A DNA stretch of 64,000 nucleotides from the NCBI GenBank assembly GCA_007449985.2, contig VIIQ02000002.1, positions 992,001 through 1,056,000 of the forward strand. The letters run 5' to 3'. Below, piece after piece: positions 37,183-49,424 of this stretch (position 1 is the first letter of the stretch; the number at the start of each line of letters is the position of its first letter). Position numbers and translations under genes: made by a program. This DNA is from Desmodesmus armatus. Lineage: Eukaryota > Chlorophyta > Chlorophyceae > Sphaeropleales > Scenedesmaceae. Under the pieces are notes generated by a model. That model was given only the letters and a program-made list of their open reading frames with translations. It ran no database searches and was not told the DNA's origin.

Positions 37183-38726
37183 CTACAGCCTAAGCGTGGG
37201 TGGCACAGTGGGTGTGCCAAACACCCTCTGCTTGAGGTAGGGCTTCTTGCGCTGCCAGCCCAGGCTGCAGCGAACCTTCTGCTGCTTGGTGCTCTTGCTG
37301 ACGCGCTTGCGCTTCAAATGGGGCTTCAGGTGGCGCAGCATATAGCCAGGGTTGAACAGCGCTGGGAAGAAGCACTCCATCGGGGGCCACAGGAAGATGA
37401 AGGAGTTGCTGGTGTAGTTGACCTCCAGGTGGTTGGCCAGCAAGTGCGCATGCGCCAGGCGGCTGCAGCAGCACAGGAGCATCAGGTCAGCAATGATTGT
37501 AAGGGTTACCAACTCTCACTGGCAGTGATGCTAAGCCTCTGTGGGTTGGTGACCAGGATGCCTGAAAGGAGGTTGGAGGCTTAGTGGTTAGCACAAGGCA
37601 CAGCGGCATCCTGCTTGCAGGTACACACGCCAGCTGCCAGAGGCTCATGCAAGATCCTTGCTGCCCTGTGCAGCTGCTGATAAGGCTTCCCTGTGCAGCT
37701 GCTAATAGGGGTCGCATACACGACATTCAACAGCACTGCAGGGCATCGCGCCAGCAGACAGGAGGTGCTGTGCATGGGGCCGAGCAGCAGGTTGCTGCAC
37801 AGGGTTGCACAACACCCAGTCTGCAGCTCAGGGTTGACGCCCTGCACCTGATGCAGCTGCAGGACTGACAGGTGCAACTGGCGTACAGCTGCAGGCAGGT
37901 TTAGCGCCACTCACCTGCCGATGATATTCTCCTGTATGTGATGCCTGTAAAAGCCATCTGGAGGGACAGGCTGGTCTGGTAGCTTTGTCAGATCACGCAG
38001 CGGGTAGAACATTTGTGTGTGGTTCAGCTGCGGCTGCTCCTCCTGTTGCTGCTGCTGCTGCTGCTGTGCTGCCTGCTCTGGCTGGCTGCTGCTTGGCTGC
38101 GGCGGTTCGTCAGTCAACGGCCTCGGAATACCCAGTATGTCTCGTTTATGGAATTGGTCCATGACGACATACAGGTCACGGTAGCTCGCTGTAAGTGCTG
38201 TCAGCAGTGCTGCATTCTGCGCTGCTTCCAAGGGCCTAGCAATGAGGTAGCGCAAGGTGTCTAGGTGTTGCTGCTGCTCTGGTGTCTGCAAAAGCACAGA
38301 AGGACAGAAGCCACACACACACACAGTGGCTGGATGTGCTGCTGGAGACCACGTGCACCACCCGTGAGTCATGCGATGCAGCATAACACTTACCAGCTGT
38401 GGTACAGCCGAATCCTTAGAACTATTTTTGGCCCTGCTGCTGCTTTTGCTGCTGCTAGTGCTTGCCCAGCACTTCTGAAGGTGTGAGCTGCAAGCTGTTG
38501 CCACTGCTGCTGCTGCTGACATGCAGGTGCCCGGTCCTTGTAGCAGCCTGCTCAGCATGGTTGCCACAGACAAAACAACCACTCGATGACTGTGATGATG
38601 GGTACGGCGCCGCTGGGTGTGTGTCAAGTGCAGACTGATAGATCACAGCACAGGCAACGCGCCTGTTGAGGAAAAAAGCGGCTGGATCCCTGTCCAAGTG
38701 TATCAGATAGACAGAATGTAGCCCTC
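37183..38726 (-). CDS. Unrecognised protein, possible sulfotransferase remnant
   Basis: Several minus-strand segments look coding. The first (38726 to about 38460, after an AG acceptor) begins GLHSVYLIHLDRDPAAFFLNRR, which recalls the LIHLxRDPRA-xxxSR phosphosulfate-binding motif of sulfotransferases, then becomes Ser-rich. Next is an exon ending at a GTAAGT donor near 38392, then one at about 38290-37915 (RYLIARPLEAAQNAALLTAL...YRDLYVVMDQFHKRD, a Gln run, GFYRHHIQENIIGR), then GILVTNPQRLSITASES near 37575-37515, and a last exon near 37465-37183 (NHLEVNYTSNSFIFLWPPMECFF, basic KRKR tail, TAG). The family assignment rests on one motif and is weak. No start codon was found; upstream lies a mobile element. 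The frame between the first two segments does not join cleanly. Confidence 0.4.
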
Positions 38727-39321
38727 CTGCGGATTGCTCTCGCCGTGAATTGCTCGCGAAGTCAAAACACTCAAACAGCTCATGAGCTGATCAGCAGCTG
38801 GGGTTGCGAGTTGGGGCTTCTTTGAGGCCCAGACACGCCTGTGCGGTGATCCACACACTGGGGTGTATTTGAACTCGCTCAGCAGAAACAGAATGACAGA
38901 CTTGCAGATACGTGTGTGGGCGTATCTTTTGAGAGTGGAGTCCGTCACTGAGTGCACACCAAGCGGGCAAACCTGCTGTCAGAACCCTGACAATGCCTCA
39001 ATGACTGTGCAATGGGTTGACAGTACTTGGGCATCGTCTGTAGTGCTATGCACAGCCTCCCCACTGTTCAATTCGGCCGCCCAGCACCCCCTTTCCCTGG
39101 CCTGCCATGCCATGATGGCATATACAAATGGTGGACATGTAGCTTGCAGCCATCCAGGTAGCTCAGCTGCTGGCTCTGCTCGGAATGCTACTGATGAGCT
39201 TGCTTTGCACCCTACGTCCGCGTCAGACATTGACAGAACTCAGGGCCAATGAGCTGAGCAGGTGTGCCAGGCTGGCACGCCAAGGAAGCACCCTGAGTTG
39301 TCAAGTCCAGGCTTGTGACCC
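38727..39321. other. Flank left of the mobile elements
   Basis: No convincing coding frame. Upstream exons of the preceding minus-strand gene would be expected here but none with sulfotransferase-like 5'-phosphosulfate motif was seen. Confidence 0.35.
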
Positions 39322-39339
39322 ACTAGTTAGGGAAAGTGT

Positions 39340-39400
39340 GCGGACCACTGGCGGACCTAAGCGGACCCTCAGGCAATGACCGGTGCGGACCTGTGCGGAC
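39340..39400 (+). repeat. GCGGAC hexamer array, left element outer end
   Basis: Five GCGGAC sites at 39340, 39351, 39361, 39385 and 39395, four of them followed by C. Spacing is about one or two helical turns. Likely recombinase-binding sites, by inference from position and repetition. Confidence 0.7.
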
Positions 39401-39750
39401 TCCCTGCCCCCACCATGAGTGGCTCATGCCTTAGCACCCCCTCCTCAATGCCCTCACCCCCCCCAAGTGCTGGACTGCATTCGGCCGCTCACAGCAGACA
39501 GTCACCCAGTACACCTGACGTGCCACCCAAGCACAAGCAATGATATATGCAGCGCGTTCGATCATGAATTTACAAGAGAAATAATACTGCAACTGGTAAG
39601 GGGCTGTGCGGACGCATAACATCAACGACTGAAGAATCGATCAAACTTGGTGATCACAACAACAACTTCAAGATCAGCCAACGACCAACTTGCACCACAA
39701 CGTGGCATCTTGCGCCCCCAAAACAATTATTAACAACGTGTTGCCGGCCC

Positions 39751-42715
39751 TCAACCTTTGCTCCTTTGGTTGGCCCTGCCAGCCCTGCTGCCAGCCCTAG
39801 CCCTCGCCCGCGGCGGCTTCTGCTCCTGTGCCTCCCCTGCTGCCTCCTCCTCCCCCTCCCCCTGCACCTGCTGCCGGCGCCGCTTGGTTCTGCCGGGCCC
39901 TGCAGCACCAGCAGCTGCAGCTGCCTGGCCAGCAGCTGCCAGGCCGCTGCTGCTGTCACTCTCTGCTGCCACCTTGGTGCCCTTCTTCTTGAGGTACTTG
40001 GTGAAGTAAGCTGAGGGCTTCATCTTGTACTCCAAGTCCAGCGCTGCTGCTGCATCTGCGTAGCTGGCGATATCATCGGCACTGTGTGCTGCTGTCAGCT
40101 GCTTGGCCCTGCCCTTCACAACTCCCCAGAGCATCCTGTGGTCGCTCCAGCGGCGCTTGTCACACCCCTTGCGCCAGCTGGAGCCTGCCTTCTCAAGCTC
40201 TATCCGTGTCTGGCTGTAGCCGGGGGCCTGCTCATCAGTGTACCAGCTGGTGTACTGCCGGAAGGTAGAGAAGGCGCTCATTGCAGGCACAGGGCCAGGC
40301 TCAGCCACGCTGCTCTCGCCCCCAGCTGCGTCCCCAACAGCAGCGGCAGCAGCACCTGCAGCAGGAGGTATCTGCTGCATGCCTGCCCCAGGTGGCGCTG
40401 GCCCCAACATGCCTCCCAAACCCTGCCCTCCCTGCTGCTCTGAGAGCTTTCCTACGATGTAATCCCCCAATGCCACCATGACCTGTGCTGAGCGCCCCAT
40501 GTCTGACCTGTAGCCAAGCGCTGCTGCTGTCGCAGGCAACCTGCTGATCGTGGGCTCCAGGAACCCAAAGGGGTTGCCACTCAGCTGCAGGGCGGGCTGC
40601 TGAAGAGCAGCAGCAGCTTGCAAGACAGACTGCTGCTGCTGCTGCTGCTGCCGCTCCTGCTGCAAACCAGCCCCTGCATTGCTGGCCACCTGCTGCTCAA
40701 GGCTATTCAGCAGTGCGAGCCCTTCTGGGCCAACATGCGACCGCAGCTGCTGCAGCAAAGCAGCAGTTGCCTGCTGCTGCTGTCCCTGCTGTTGCTGCTG
40801 CGGCAGCTGCTGTGGCGGCTGCTGGAAGACGTGCTGCTGCTGCTGCGGCAGCTGCTGAAAGAGCTGCTGCTGTGCATGGAGTGGCCAGCCTGCAGCCGCT
40901 GCTGCTGCTGCTGTAGCTGCTGTGGGACCAGGCTGCTGCCAGAGCTGCTGGTTGCCCATGGAATGGCCAGGCTGCAGCCGCTGCTGCTGCTGCTTCAGCT
41001 GCCGTGGGACCAGACCTGCACGCCAAGGCTGTGCGGCACACATGCCAGCAATGTGCTGCTGCTGTTGCTGCTCCTCCTCCTCACCCAGCCACCAGCTGTG
41101 GGTGGGATCACCAGGGGAGACAGCTGCGCGCGCAGCAAACTGTGAGCGAGGCCTCATCCCCCCTGCCGGTGAGTAGAACATGGGGCTGCTGATCATCTGC
41201 TGCTGGTGGTCTGGCTCTTCAACCTCATACATCTGCATGATGTCAGCTGCCTCTTGCCTGCTGTGCTGTGCTGGCCCCTGCTGCTGCTGCTGTTGTTGGC
41301 GTGGGCGGCGCTGCTGCTGCTGCTGCTGCCGCGGTGGCTGCCGCTGCCGCAACACACGGGCTTGCCTCTCGGGCATGTCTTCTGGCTCCTGCACATGCAC
41401 AAATGGCACACATGCAGAGGTGATGACCATTGTCAGCACTTTGCCGGCCCAGGTGTGATTGAAAAGCGGTGATCTTTTCGTCATACAAACACTTTCGCCA
41501 GCCCTTCACCGCTGCCATACCAGCTTGCCAACCTTTTCAGGCAGCACAACTAAGTTTGAATAGCTGGTAGGCGAGCGCCTGCTGTCTCTGCAGAAGAAAC
41601 CCGTGTGAAGTGCACTCCCGCTCACCTCGCTTTCTGCTGCCGGCGCCTCCTCACTTGCCCCATCTGCCTCTGCTGCTGCCTCTTCCTCAGCAGCAACAAG
41701 CTCCTCCCGCTGCTGCTGCAGTTCTGCCAACTGTGCAGCACTGAGGCCATCTGGGCCGCACTTCAGCTGCTGCAGGATAGCAGCCAGTTCCTCTTCTTCA
41801 GAGACGGGCTGCTGCTGCCTCTGCTGCTGCAATCCGACCTGGCCATGGCTGCTGCCTGCAGCTGCTGGTGGCGGCTCGCCTGCTGCTGCTGCTGCTGCTG
41901 GTGGTGACAACTCGGCGGCTGCAGCCGCAGTCGCCGTAGTGCTGCTGGCCTGCAGCTGCTTCTGTTCCTCTTGACGCAGCTCCAGCAGGCCCTGCTGCAA
42001 CTGCTGCTGCATGTCTGTGACACCCTGAAGGGCCATGCCAAGCATCTCCTTCTCAGTCACAGGCTTGTCCACCCAAATGGCACCACTGTCCTTGGCCAGC
42101 TTGAAGCGGCGCATCTGGTCCCTGAATTGATTCACAACACAACAGCAGTGGCAGGAACAGTGGCAAAGCAGCGCACTCCAAAAATGCAAGCACAGCATGT
42201 GTGAACACCATGGGTTGCACGTAGGGGCATGTACAAAGCCTATGGCCCTTACCCCCCCCCCTCCTGCATCTGCTTGTGTGCTGTCAATCTTACCTGACTA
42301 GTGCTGCCTGTGGTCCCTTCAGCAGCAGGTTGCAGACAGGGTTGTTGGTGTACTTGGTGGGCCTGTCAGGGTCTGTCACCACCTCCAGGAAGTCCTGCCA
42401 CACCACGCCTGCCAGGTATGGCAACAGGTCTGCCATGCCCCTTGCTGACACCGGCACTGGCCGCCCAGCGGCATCTGCAGCTGCAATGCTGGCCCTGAAG
42501 GCAGCTGCACAGGGCAGCAGCAGGTCGATGATGGGCTGTGGTGTAAGGACCATGAGCGCAGGCCTCCAGTACTGGTCGTAGGGGTGGGCGTGCGGCCAGT
42601 TGCCCATGACCAGCAGGGTCGAAGGCTTGAGGGCTGTCAGGAGGTACACCCTTGTCAACGAGTGCAGGCGCCAACCGCAAAAGCGGCAGGTGTCCTAGAA
42701 ACACATACACACGCA

Positions 42716-42746
<31 letters not shown>

Positions 42747-45322
42747 GCAGCAGAGTGGCACTTTTGTGTGTGCAGCTGCATCACCAGGGCGTGTAAAGTA
42801 TCCTAGCTGAACGAGCATGCAGTATGCATCATAGCTACAGGTGTAACAAGAATGCATGTTATGCCCATGTCTTGTCCCTCGCCCACTTGATCCCTCCAGT
42901 ACCCACCTCCTCAGGCACGCCTGCCTCGTCTGCTTTGCGCACAGTGTGGTACCGGGGGGCATGTGTCACCTTCTTGATGCGTATGTCCAGGGCCATGTAG
43001 ATCTTTGCGAACCGTGCCCTGTGCCCGCCGTACGACAGGCTGCTGCTGAAATCCTTCCTGCCGGGCCAGATCTTCACAGTCAGGAAATCCCGGCTGCAGG
43101 GGTCAGGGAACACCTCACCGCCCAGTGTGAAGCGGGTCACAAAGTAGCGGCCGAGGGCAGACTGTACATCTAGCAGCGGCTCCTTGTGCCTCAGGCAGCC
43201 CTTGGTGGCCAGCTTGACACCTTGGTTCTTGCCAAAGGTCTGCAGGATGCCGATCACCCAGCAGTGTGCAGGCCCTGAAGACATGCAAGCAATAACAGCA
43301 GCAACATGTGTCAGAACCTGTGCCACAGGCTTGCAACCAACAGCGTGGCTGCAGCTACTAGCTTAGTAAGCAAAGCAAATCCCTTGTATTGAAAAAAGCG
43401 TTCTGAAGTTGGCATGCAGTATCTCACCTATGCAGGTGCGCAGCAAGGGTGGTGTGAGCTCACACAGCCGCCGCTCTCGCACGTCATCTCCCCTGCCTGC
43501 TGTGAAAGACATGGCTAGCAGCATGCTCAGGTCCCTGGCGTCTATGGCCTTGGGAGAGGCCAGCGAGTGGTCAGCAATCTTCACAAGGTCGTCCCTGCGA
43601 GTCACAGCACGGCAGCAAGGGCGTGCACAGGGAAACAGCATAGGTCAGTGGGAGGCATGGGTAGATCTGCCACAGCATCTGCACAGCTGCTTTGGTGCAT
43701 GCTTTGCGGTGACAACATCACATTGCTGTTGACTGCACAGCTCCAGCATGCACCTCTCCTGCCCTTGAGCATATCTTGGTTGGGATGTGGGAAGTGGCTG
43801 GCATGAGCGCTTGGAGCTTCATAGCTACAGGTTTGTATGTATGCATGCATGTAGGCATGTATGCAGGTGATGTAAGCGTAAGCGCATCACTCACGTGCTG
43901 AAGGTGGATGCCAGGGTGTTGTCCTGCGGGTCGAGGTGTTGCGGATCAATCTGCCCTGCCTGAAGCTTGCTGCGCGCCTAGCACTGCTTGCACACCTCAG
44001 CATACACTTCATATGCCAGCAGGCCGCGCTTGGGCATGATGCTGCCACTGCTGCCGCCCTTTGCACGCAGTTGCAGGCCACGGCCCCTGAACACCGCCTG
44101 CAGCATGCTGTGGACCCTCTTGAACATGGCAGTACCTTTGAAGTCTGCTGCCTCCTTGCCCTGCCACATCACAACACAACAACAAACATAAGTGTGTCAG
44201 TTGCAGCTGACAAGTGTCTAGGCGCTACCTTGGCCTGTTGAGTGTGCCCCATGCCGCTGTCACACCGGCAGTGCAGGTAAAGAGTGTAAGCCGCAACACA
44301 CACCACTTGACTTCCTCACCTTCAGGCCTGGGTGACCCTCCAGTATGTACCAGGTCAAGAACCTGGCGGCCAGGTCAGGCCCATCTGAGCCGGACAGGGT
44401 TTCGTCAAAGGGGTTCTTGCGTCGCACGGGGGGCTGTCCAGCAGTCATCTGGAACTCGCAGAACGCCTGGAACACATACAGAGGCACCAAGCGCAAAGTC
44501 ACTAAGGCGTGCAGCTAATGGCAAGATACATTGTGCAAGACATGCACATGCTTGTGACATTCACCAGCCAACGGTCGCAAGTGTGGGGAGTGGGTGTGCT
44601 GTTCTACTCAGCCGCTGCCATGCTGTGGTTGTCTGAGTTCGCGTGCACTCACCACAAGATGCACGCGGAGGCCCTCATACTGGCCTGCAGTGTTGTTGTT
44701 CCAGGCCAGCCGTCGCTTCTCCACCAGCTGCTTCACCTCTGCTGGTGTGTATCTGCAGCAGTGCCAAGCATCAGGTGTGTTTTGGGTGTGCGTGCTGGCT
44801 GGAGGAACAAACACAAACGAAAGTTGTGAAATAGCATCAGCAACACTGCCTCAACACTTGTAAAGCAGCAACACCATCACTTCCTGTTCCACTTTGCCAA
44901 CACCACTAACAGACATGGAACCAACAGACATGGCACAGGCTTGCTGTCTGGCTGGGTCATTACCTTGCTGAGGCTTTTGGCTCCCTGCGTTGCTGGTGTG
45001 CATCTGCCTCCTGGTCTGACTCCTCCTGGTCTGACTCCTCCTGGCTGACCTCTGACTCGTCGAGAAGGCCACCCAGGATGTCGTCAGCAAGCTCACTGTC
45101 TGCTGCTGTTGGATCCCACTCGCCATCCTCCAGGTCTTCCAGCGGCTCTGGGTCGCTGTCATCGTCAAACTGCTGTGCTGCAGCTGCTTTTGGGGCCCTC
45201 TTGCGCTTTTGAGGAACGTGTGCATCATGCTTGGCATCCTGCTCCTGCACCTGTGCTGCTGATGGCTTTGCAGTGCCTGCTTTGCTTGCAGGAGCTTGTT
45301 TGCCTTTGCTGCCCCGAGCCAT
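39751..45322 (-). pseudogene. Crypton-like tyrosine recombinase with one in-frame stop
   Basis: Nine exons join in phase: 45322-44964, 44752-44653, 44466-44320, 44160-43895, 43594-43428, 43274-42907, 42694-42294, 42121-41626, 41388-39751 (TGA), 1314 codons. Order: Lys-rich start and acidic region (residues 1-119); recombinase core with Arg330 (GRGDDVRERRL), His451-x-x-Arg454 (THAPRYHTVRKADEAG), GNW at 500-502, candidate Tyr508 or Tyr511 (PYDQYW); long Gln/Ala-rich stretch; and a GCR1_C-like domain (FRQYTSWYTDE...SSWRKGCDKRRWSDHRMLWG) near 40100-40280, then a basic tail. Codon 263 is TAG (43978-43980), with the frame open on both sides. TAG is a real stop elsewhere here (malic enzyme), so this copy is probably disabled unless read through. 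Most intron positions match the right copy. Confidence 0.8.
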
Positions 45323-45992
45323 GATAATCTTAAGGGTCTACACTAGCACGTAGAAGCGGGTAACCGAGCTGATATCGTCTGCACAGATTGAACGTGCTGT
45401 TGTGATGGAGGTTATGATGGGACTGTAGGTGCCACTTCACAACGATACGCGACGATACAGTGCACAAAGGAAAGCCTCATCATAGAAGGATAACATACGC
45501 AGCGCTGCAGCGTTCTCGTTACCCTCACGGGCATGTAACCTGCAAGTAACCGTTTTTGAAACTGTGCGGACTTTGACTAGGTCCGCATGGGTCCGCCAGC
45601 CCATTGACCAAGGTCCGCACTCCGCACTATAAGTACTAGTTCTCTACTGTGGGCGGACAGGGAGTGCTGGTGGGCGGACCCTGGACGGACAGTGCAGCCT
45701 GTCCGTCCACCTTAGGGAGGGGTTCTGGAGGGGTTCGCTGCGCCTGCAGCGCCTGGAAACGCGCGTGAGAGGTCTCTTATACGTATAGGAACAGAGTGCG
45801 CCCGTTATTTGCAGCAGCGCCGCTGTACTGGGGAGGTGACAGCGGCTGACTCGGGTTTGGGCCCAGCTGTTCCCCCGTGGCTGTTCAGTATGACAACGTC
45901 TATCTTAAGCATCCATGCAAACTTTTTGCTGGCTTTGGGCGCGTTACAGTGCATGCCTGGCTTACATGGATTCCTAATTCAAACGATCGAAC
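45323..45992. promoter_or_regulatory. Shared region between the two divergent recombinase genes
   Basis: This 670-bp stretch lies between the two start codons. It contains the central hexamer array and a TATA-like CTATAAG at 45627-45633. Both promoters must lie here if the genes are expressed. The proposed junction of the two elements is near 45640. Confidence 0.55.
45566..45708. repeat. Central hexamer arrays, inner ends of both elements
   Basis: Left half: GCGGAC at 45566 and GTCCGC at 45581, 45591 and 45613, the inverse of the left outer array. Right half: GCGGAC at 45653 and 45674, GGACGGAC at 45683 and GTCCGTCC at 45701, matching the octamers of the right outer array. The two halves thus use slightly different motif families, with the switch near 45640. 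Confidence 0.7.
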
Positions 45993-48900
45993 ATGCCAGC
46001 AGCTGGCAAGCGCCAACGCCGACCTCCAATCAGATTTCAAACCTCTGAAGACACCACAGCACCTCCTCAAGCAGATCGGGACCAGCAACAACGCAGCAAG
46101 CCCGGCAGGAGGTCTGTTCCTGCCTGGGGTCAACAACCAGCAGCTGCAGCTGCAGAGGACAGTTTCGAGGAGTATTCTGCAGACGAGGAGGCATCAGACA
46201 GTGATGAGGATCTCAGTGAGCAAGGCAGCGAGGACGACAGCGAGCATGAGGGTGATGACTGCTCCAGTGATGATTGGGACGCTGCTGCTGCTGTTGGCGG
46301 TGGCCTGTGCCGGTGAGCTGTGGATTGCAGCAGAAAGCAGACACTGCTGATTGTATGCCAATCACTGATGATCAGTAATTGAGCCTCGTATGTGGTGTTG
46401 CAGACCCCTGGAGTCCCATCAGCTTGGCCAACTGGCAGACGAGGCAAGGGGCGTACTCGGAGCCCGAACACTCAAGGATTATGACACCATTATCAACGTG
46501 CTGGAGGTAATTGAGGCTTGCTACACTGACTGACGTTACAGACATGCAAGACCCCAGGCACATCCAACATGACAGCAACTGCCAGGGACTTGTGCATGTG
46601 CCAACTGTGTGCTGCTGCTGACTGCTACTGACTGCTGCTGCTGCTGGTGCTGCTGCTGCTGCTGCTGCTGTGTGCTCGTTGCTGCTACAGCGTTGGTATG
46701 CCGCAGACGGCTACCAGGCTAGGCACAAGAAGCAGGTCAAGGCAGCAGCACTGGATCTTGGCCGCATGTCTGACATGCAGGTGGCCAACCTGTGCTCCCG
46801 CTTCTTCACGTGGTATGTGGTGGAGGGCAGGCCGAGGGACCCCCTCAAGGGCGGCAAGGAGGTGAGGAGTGAGAGCTGAGCTTCTGTTTGTCCAATGCCG
46901 CTGCCACTGCAGTTGCGACAGCTGTCAGCTGTCATGTTATGCAAACTACACACACTGTAGTTTGTGGGTCCCAGCACAACACCTGCCTCCACACGGCTTG
47001 GTGACAGCATTGCAGTGCATCTTATGTTTCACACACTAACCTGCCTGTGGTGAGCAGTACAGGACAGTTTTCATTGGTGGTTGACAAAGCGGTGGTTGCC
47101 CAACTGCACACTTGCAGGTTCCAAAGGGCCAGTTGGGTCGGTCTGCTGCTATGAAGGTGCACTCAGCGCTTCAGTTGCACCTGATCACCATGCGCAGAAA
47201 GGCAGGTCGGCCGAGCTTCCAGCTTGCTGCGACAGAGCCTTACAGCGCGCTGTACGTCGTGTGGTGCTCAAAGAAGCGTGACAGGGCCATGGGCGAGGCA
47301 GCAGACGAGCAGTGTGAGTACAGGGCAGCTGTGGTGCACACCAGCTTTGGACGTGACCCCTACGTGCAGGGTGCGCATGCCATGCTGGCCTCCAGTGACC
47401 CACAGCAGGCCAAGCTGCTCAGCATGTACACTGGGCAGGTGCAGATGGTGGCACGAGGTGACGACCTGCGGGGGCGCAAGCTCAAAGACCTGGGCACGCG
47501 CAACCTGGCTTGTGTGGGTGAGTGCTGCTGATGAACTGCAGTGCTGGTATCACGTTGCACAGCTGTTGAAAGCAGGGCAACGAAGCAACCGCCTTCCTTC
47601 CACAGACATTTTGGAGAGTTGTGTTGTTGCTTTGTTAGGTCATGAGTTGTCTTTTCGGTTTGCGCCGACAGCCAACCTTACAGCCCTATACCATGTACTG
47701 GCCACTCCTGAAGCTCGTCGCCTTCCCTTGACCCAGTAACTCTGATCCTGCTGAACCCACACCTTGTGCAGGGCCCTCTACTGCTGTGGCACTGACCATC
47801 CTGCAGCCGCCAGCTACCGGCAAGGCCCTCAAGACGCGCCCCGGCTACAAAGGGATGCTCCGTGGCAAGCTCGCAGCGCTGTGTGGCATTGGTGCCCTGT
47901 TCCGGTGGCTGTCCGTGCGCCTCGCTGTGCTGGCTGAGAGCCTGCCCAGGCCCGGCACTGAGCAGTTCAAGCGCTTCTATCTCTGGCCAGGGCGCAAAGG
48001 TGGGCGTTACGCCGCTTGCACACCGTCCTTTGCAGCCCTCGAGGTGTGGTTGGTATCCACGAAGTCACTGCATACTGATTTTGCCATTGCAGCTACTGTG
48101 ATGGTATTGTGCCTTGGCCTTGTAAGTGTACATTATTGTTGATGTGTTGGGCCTTGTAAGTGTACATGATTGTTGATGTGTTGCTGACTGTTGATTACAT
48201 GTGTGCATGTGTAGGTGGTTTGATGTCCTACACGACCCACGCCAGCCACATGAGGGAGCTGTTTGGCAAGCTGGGGGTTGACACTACGAAGCTGACGCAT
48301 GAGCTGCGTATCTTCGCTGCTCAGCTCCTCTACGAGATGGGTGTGCCCCTTGAGGTGAGGCCAGTTTGTCACATGCTGTCCCGCCAAAAGCTGTGCAGTA
48401 GCGCATGTTTCAACCCCCGCTGTGGCTGTGTTTGCTGTGTTGCAGCACATACCAGTTGCAACTACAATTGTGGCGGTACACTATTTGAGCTGTGGCGCGC
48501 TTTGTTGACCCACACAGGAGGTGTTCACTCCAGCTTACGCCTTTTCCCCGCTGGCATACATTCATGTTCACACTACGATGCTGTTTGCTGCAAGCATGGG
48601 CATATGCTTGCTCTACACCCAAATGGGTGGTGGCTGATTGTTCTGCACATGTGGTCCACCTCCGTGCAGGTGATTCAACGCATTGGTCACTGGCTGCTCG
48701 ACGCCTTTGGCACAGCCTACATTGTGCCCGGCTTCACAGCAGAGGCCCTACTTGCCCTTGCTTTCTGGCCTGGGGCAGCACAGAAGGACTTCACCGGCTA
48801 CTGGGCTGAGCGCTTCCATGTTGCAGTGCCAGAGCAGCTCATCCAGCTGGTCATGCCCGGCCTGGCCGCCCTGGAGGAGGAGAATAAGCAGGCAGCAGCA

Positions 48901-49393
48901 GCTGGCAAGCCCAACAAGGCAGCCACACACTTTGCCACAGTGGTGCGCATGGGTGGTACTGTGGTGGTGCAGGATGCCCTGGTGTTGGCAGACGAGTCCA
49001 GCAAAAATCCTGTGCACGCCATGCTGCTGAAGCAGCAATCCTTCCAGTGAGTGCCGACAGGGTCCGACAGCATGGGATCAACTGACACATGGCTGCATTT
49101 ATTTGCTGCCTTCCTGCTTGTGACTCAGCAAGGCTGCGGGCCAGTCACGATGGCTGTGCATCAGTTGCAGCTCAGCTTGCTACATGGTGCTCACACAGAT
49201 ACTCATGTTTGCGTCGTGGGCGTCCAGCCTGTGCATTTAGAAAAATCTGTGTTGAGAGGCCAAACATGCACAACAGCCACTGTGACAGGGCTCCTGACCT
49301 TGGCACAGCTTCGTTGGTTGTGTGCAGCCAACGGCGCTGACAGCATGATCGGTTACATGCAACGACTCTACAACCTGCCGGTCAACTTCACTG

Positions 49394-49424
<31 letters not shown>

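Larger units (their letters stand above)
39322..45640 (-). mobile_element. Crypton-like tyrosine-recombinase element, left copy
   Basis: Boundaries are inferred from GCGGAC hexamer arrays. The left edge has five copies in plus orientation (39340-39400). The right edge has GTCCGC copies mainly in opposite orientation (45581-45618). ACTAGT occurs at both proposed edges (39322-39327 and 45635-45640), but it is palindromic and may be chance. The sole gene inside is a minus-strand tyrosine recombinase with a GCR1_C-like domain, the domain set of Crypton DNA transposons. Exact ends and target-site duplication are not proven. Confidence 0.65.

Noticed and set aside
40618..41145. Leu/Cys-rich open frame on the plus strand opposite the left recombinase
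   Set aside because: It is the antisense reading of CAG/CTG-coded glutamine and alanine tracts; composition is a shadow and no domain is visible.
41389..41484. ATG at 41484 as start of the left recombinase's last large frame
   Set aside because: A clean acceptor at 41388 joins in phase to the previous exon ending 41626, so that ATG lies in an intron.
43978..43980. TAG recoded as glutamine (alternative nuclear code)
   Set aside because: TAG closes the malic enzyme frame right after its conserved C-terminus, so it acts as a stop in this genome.
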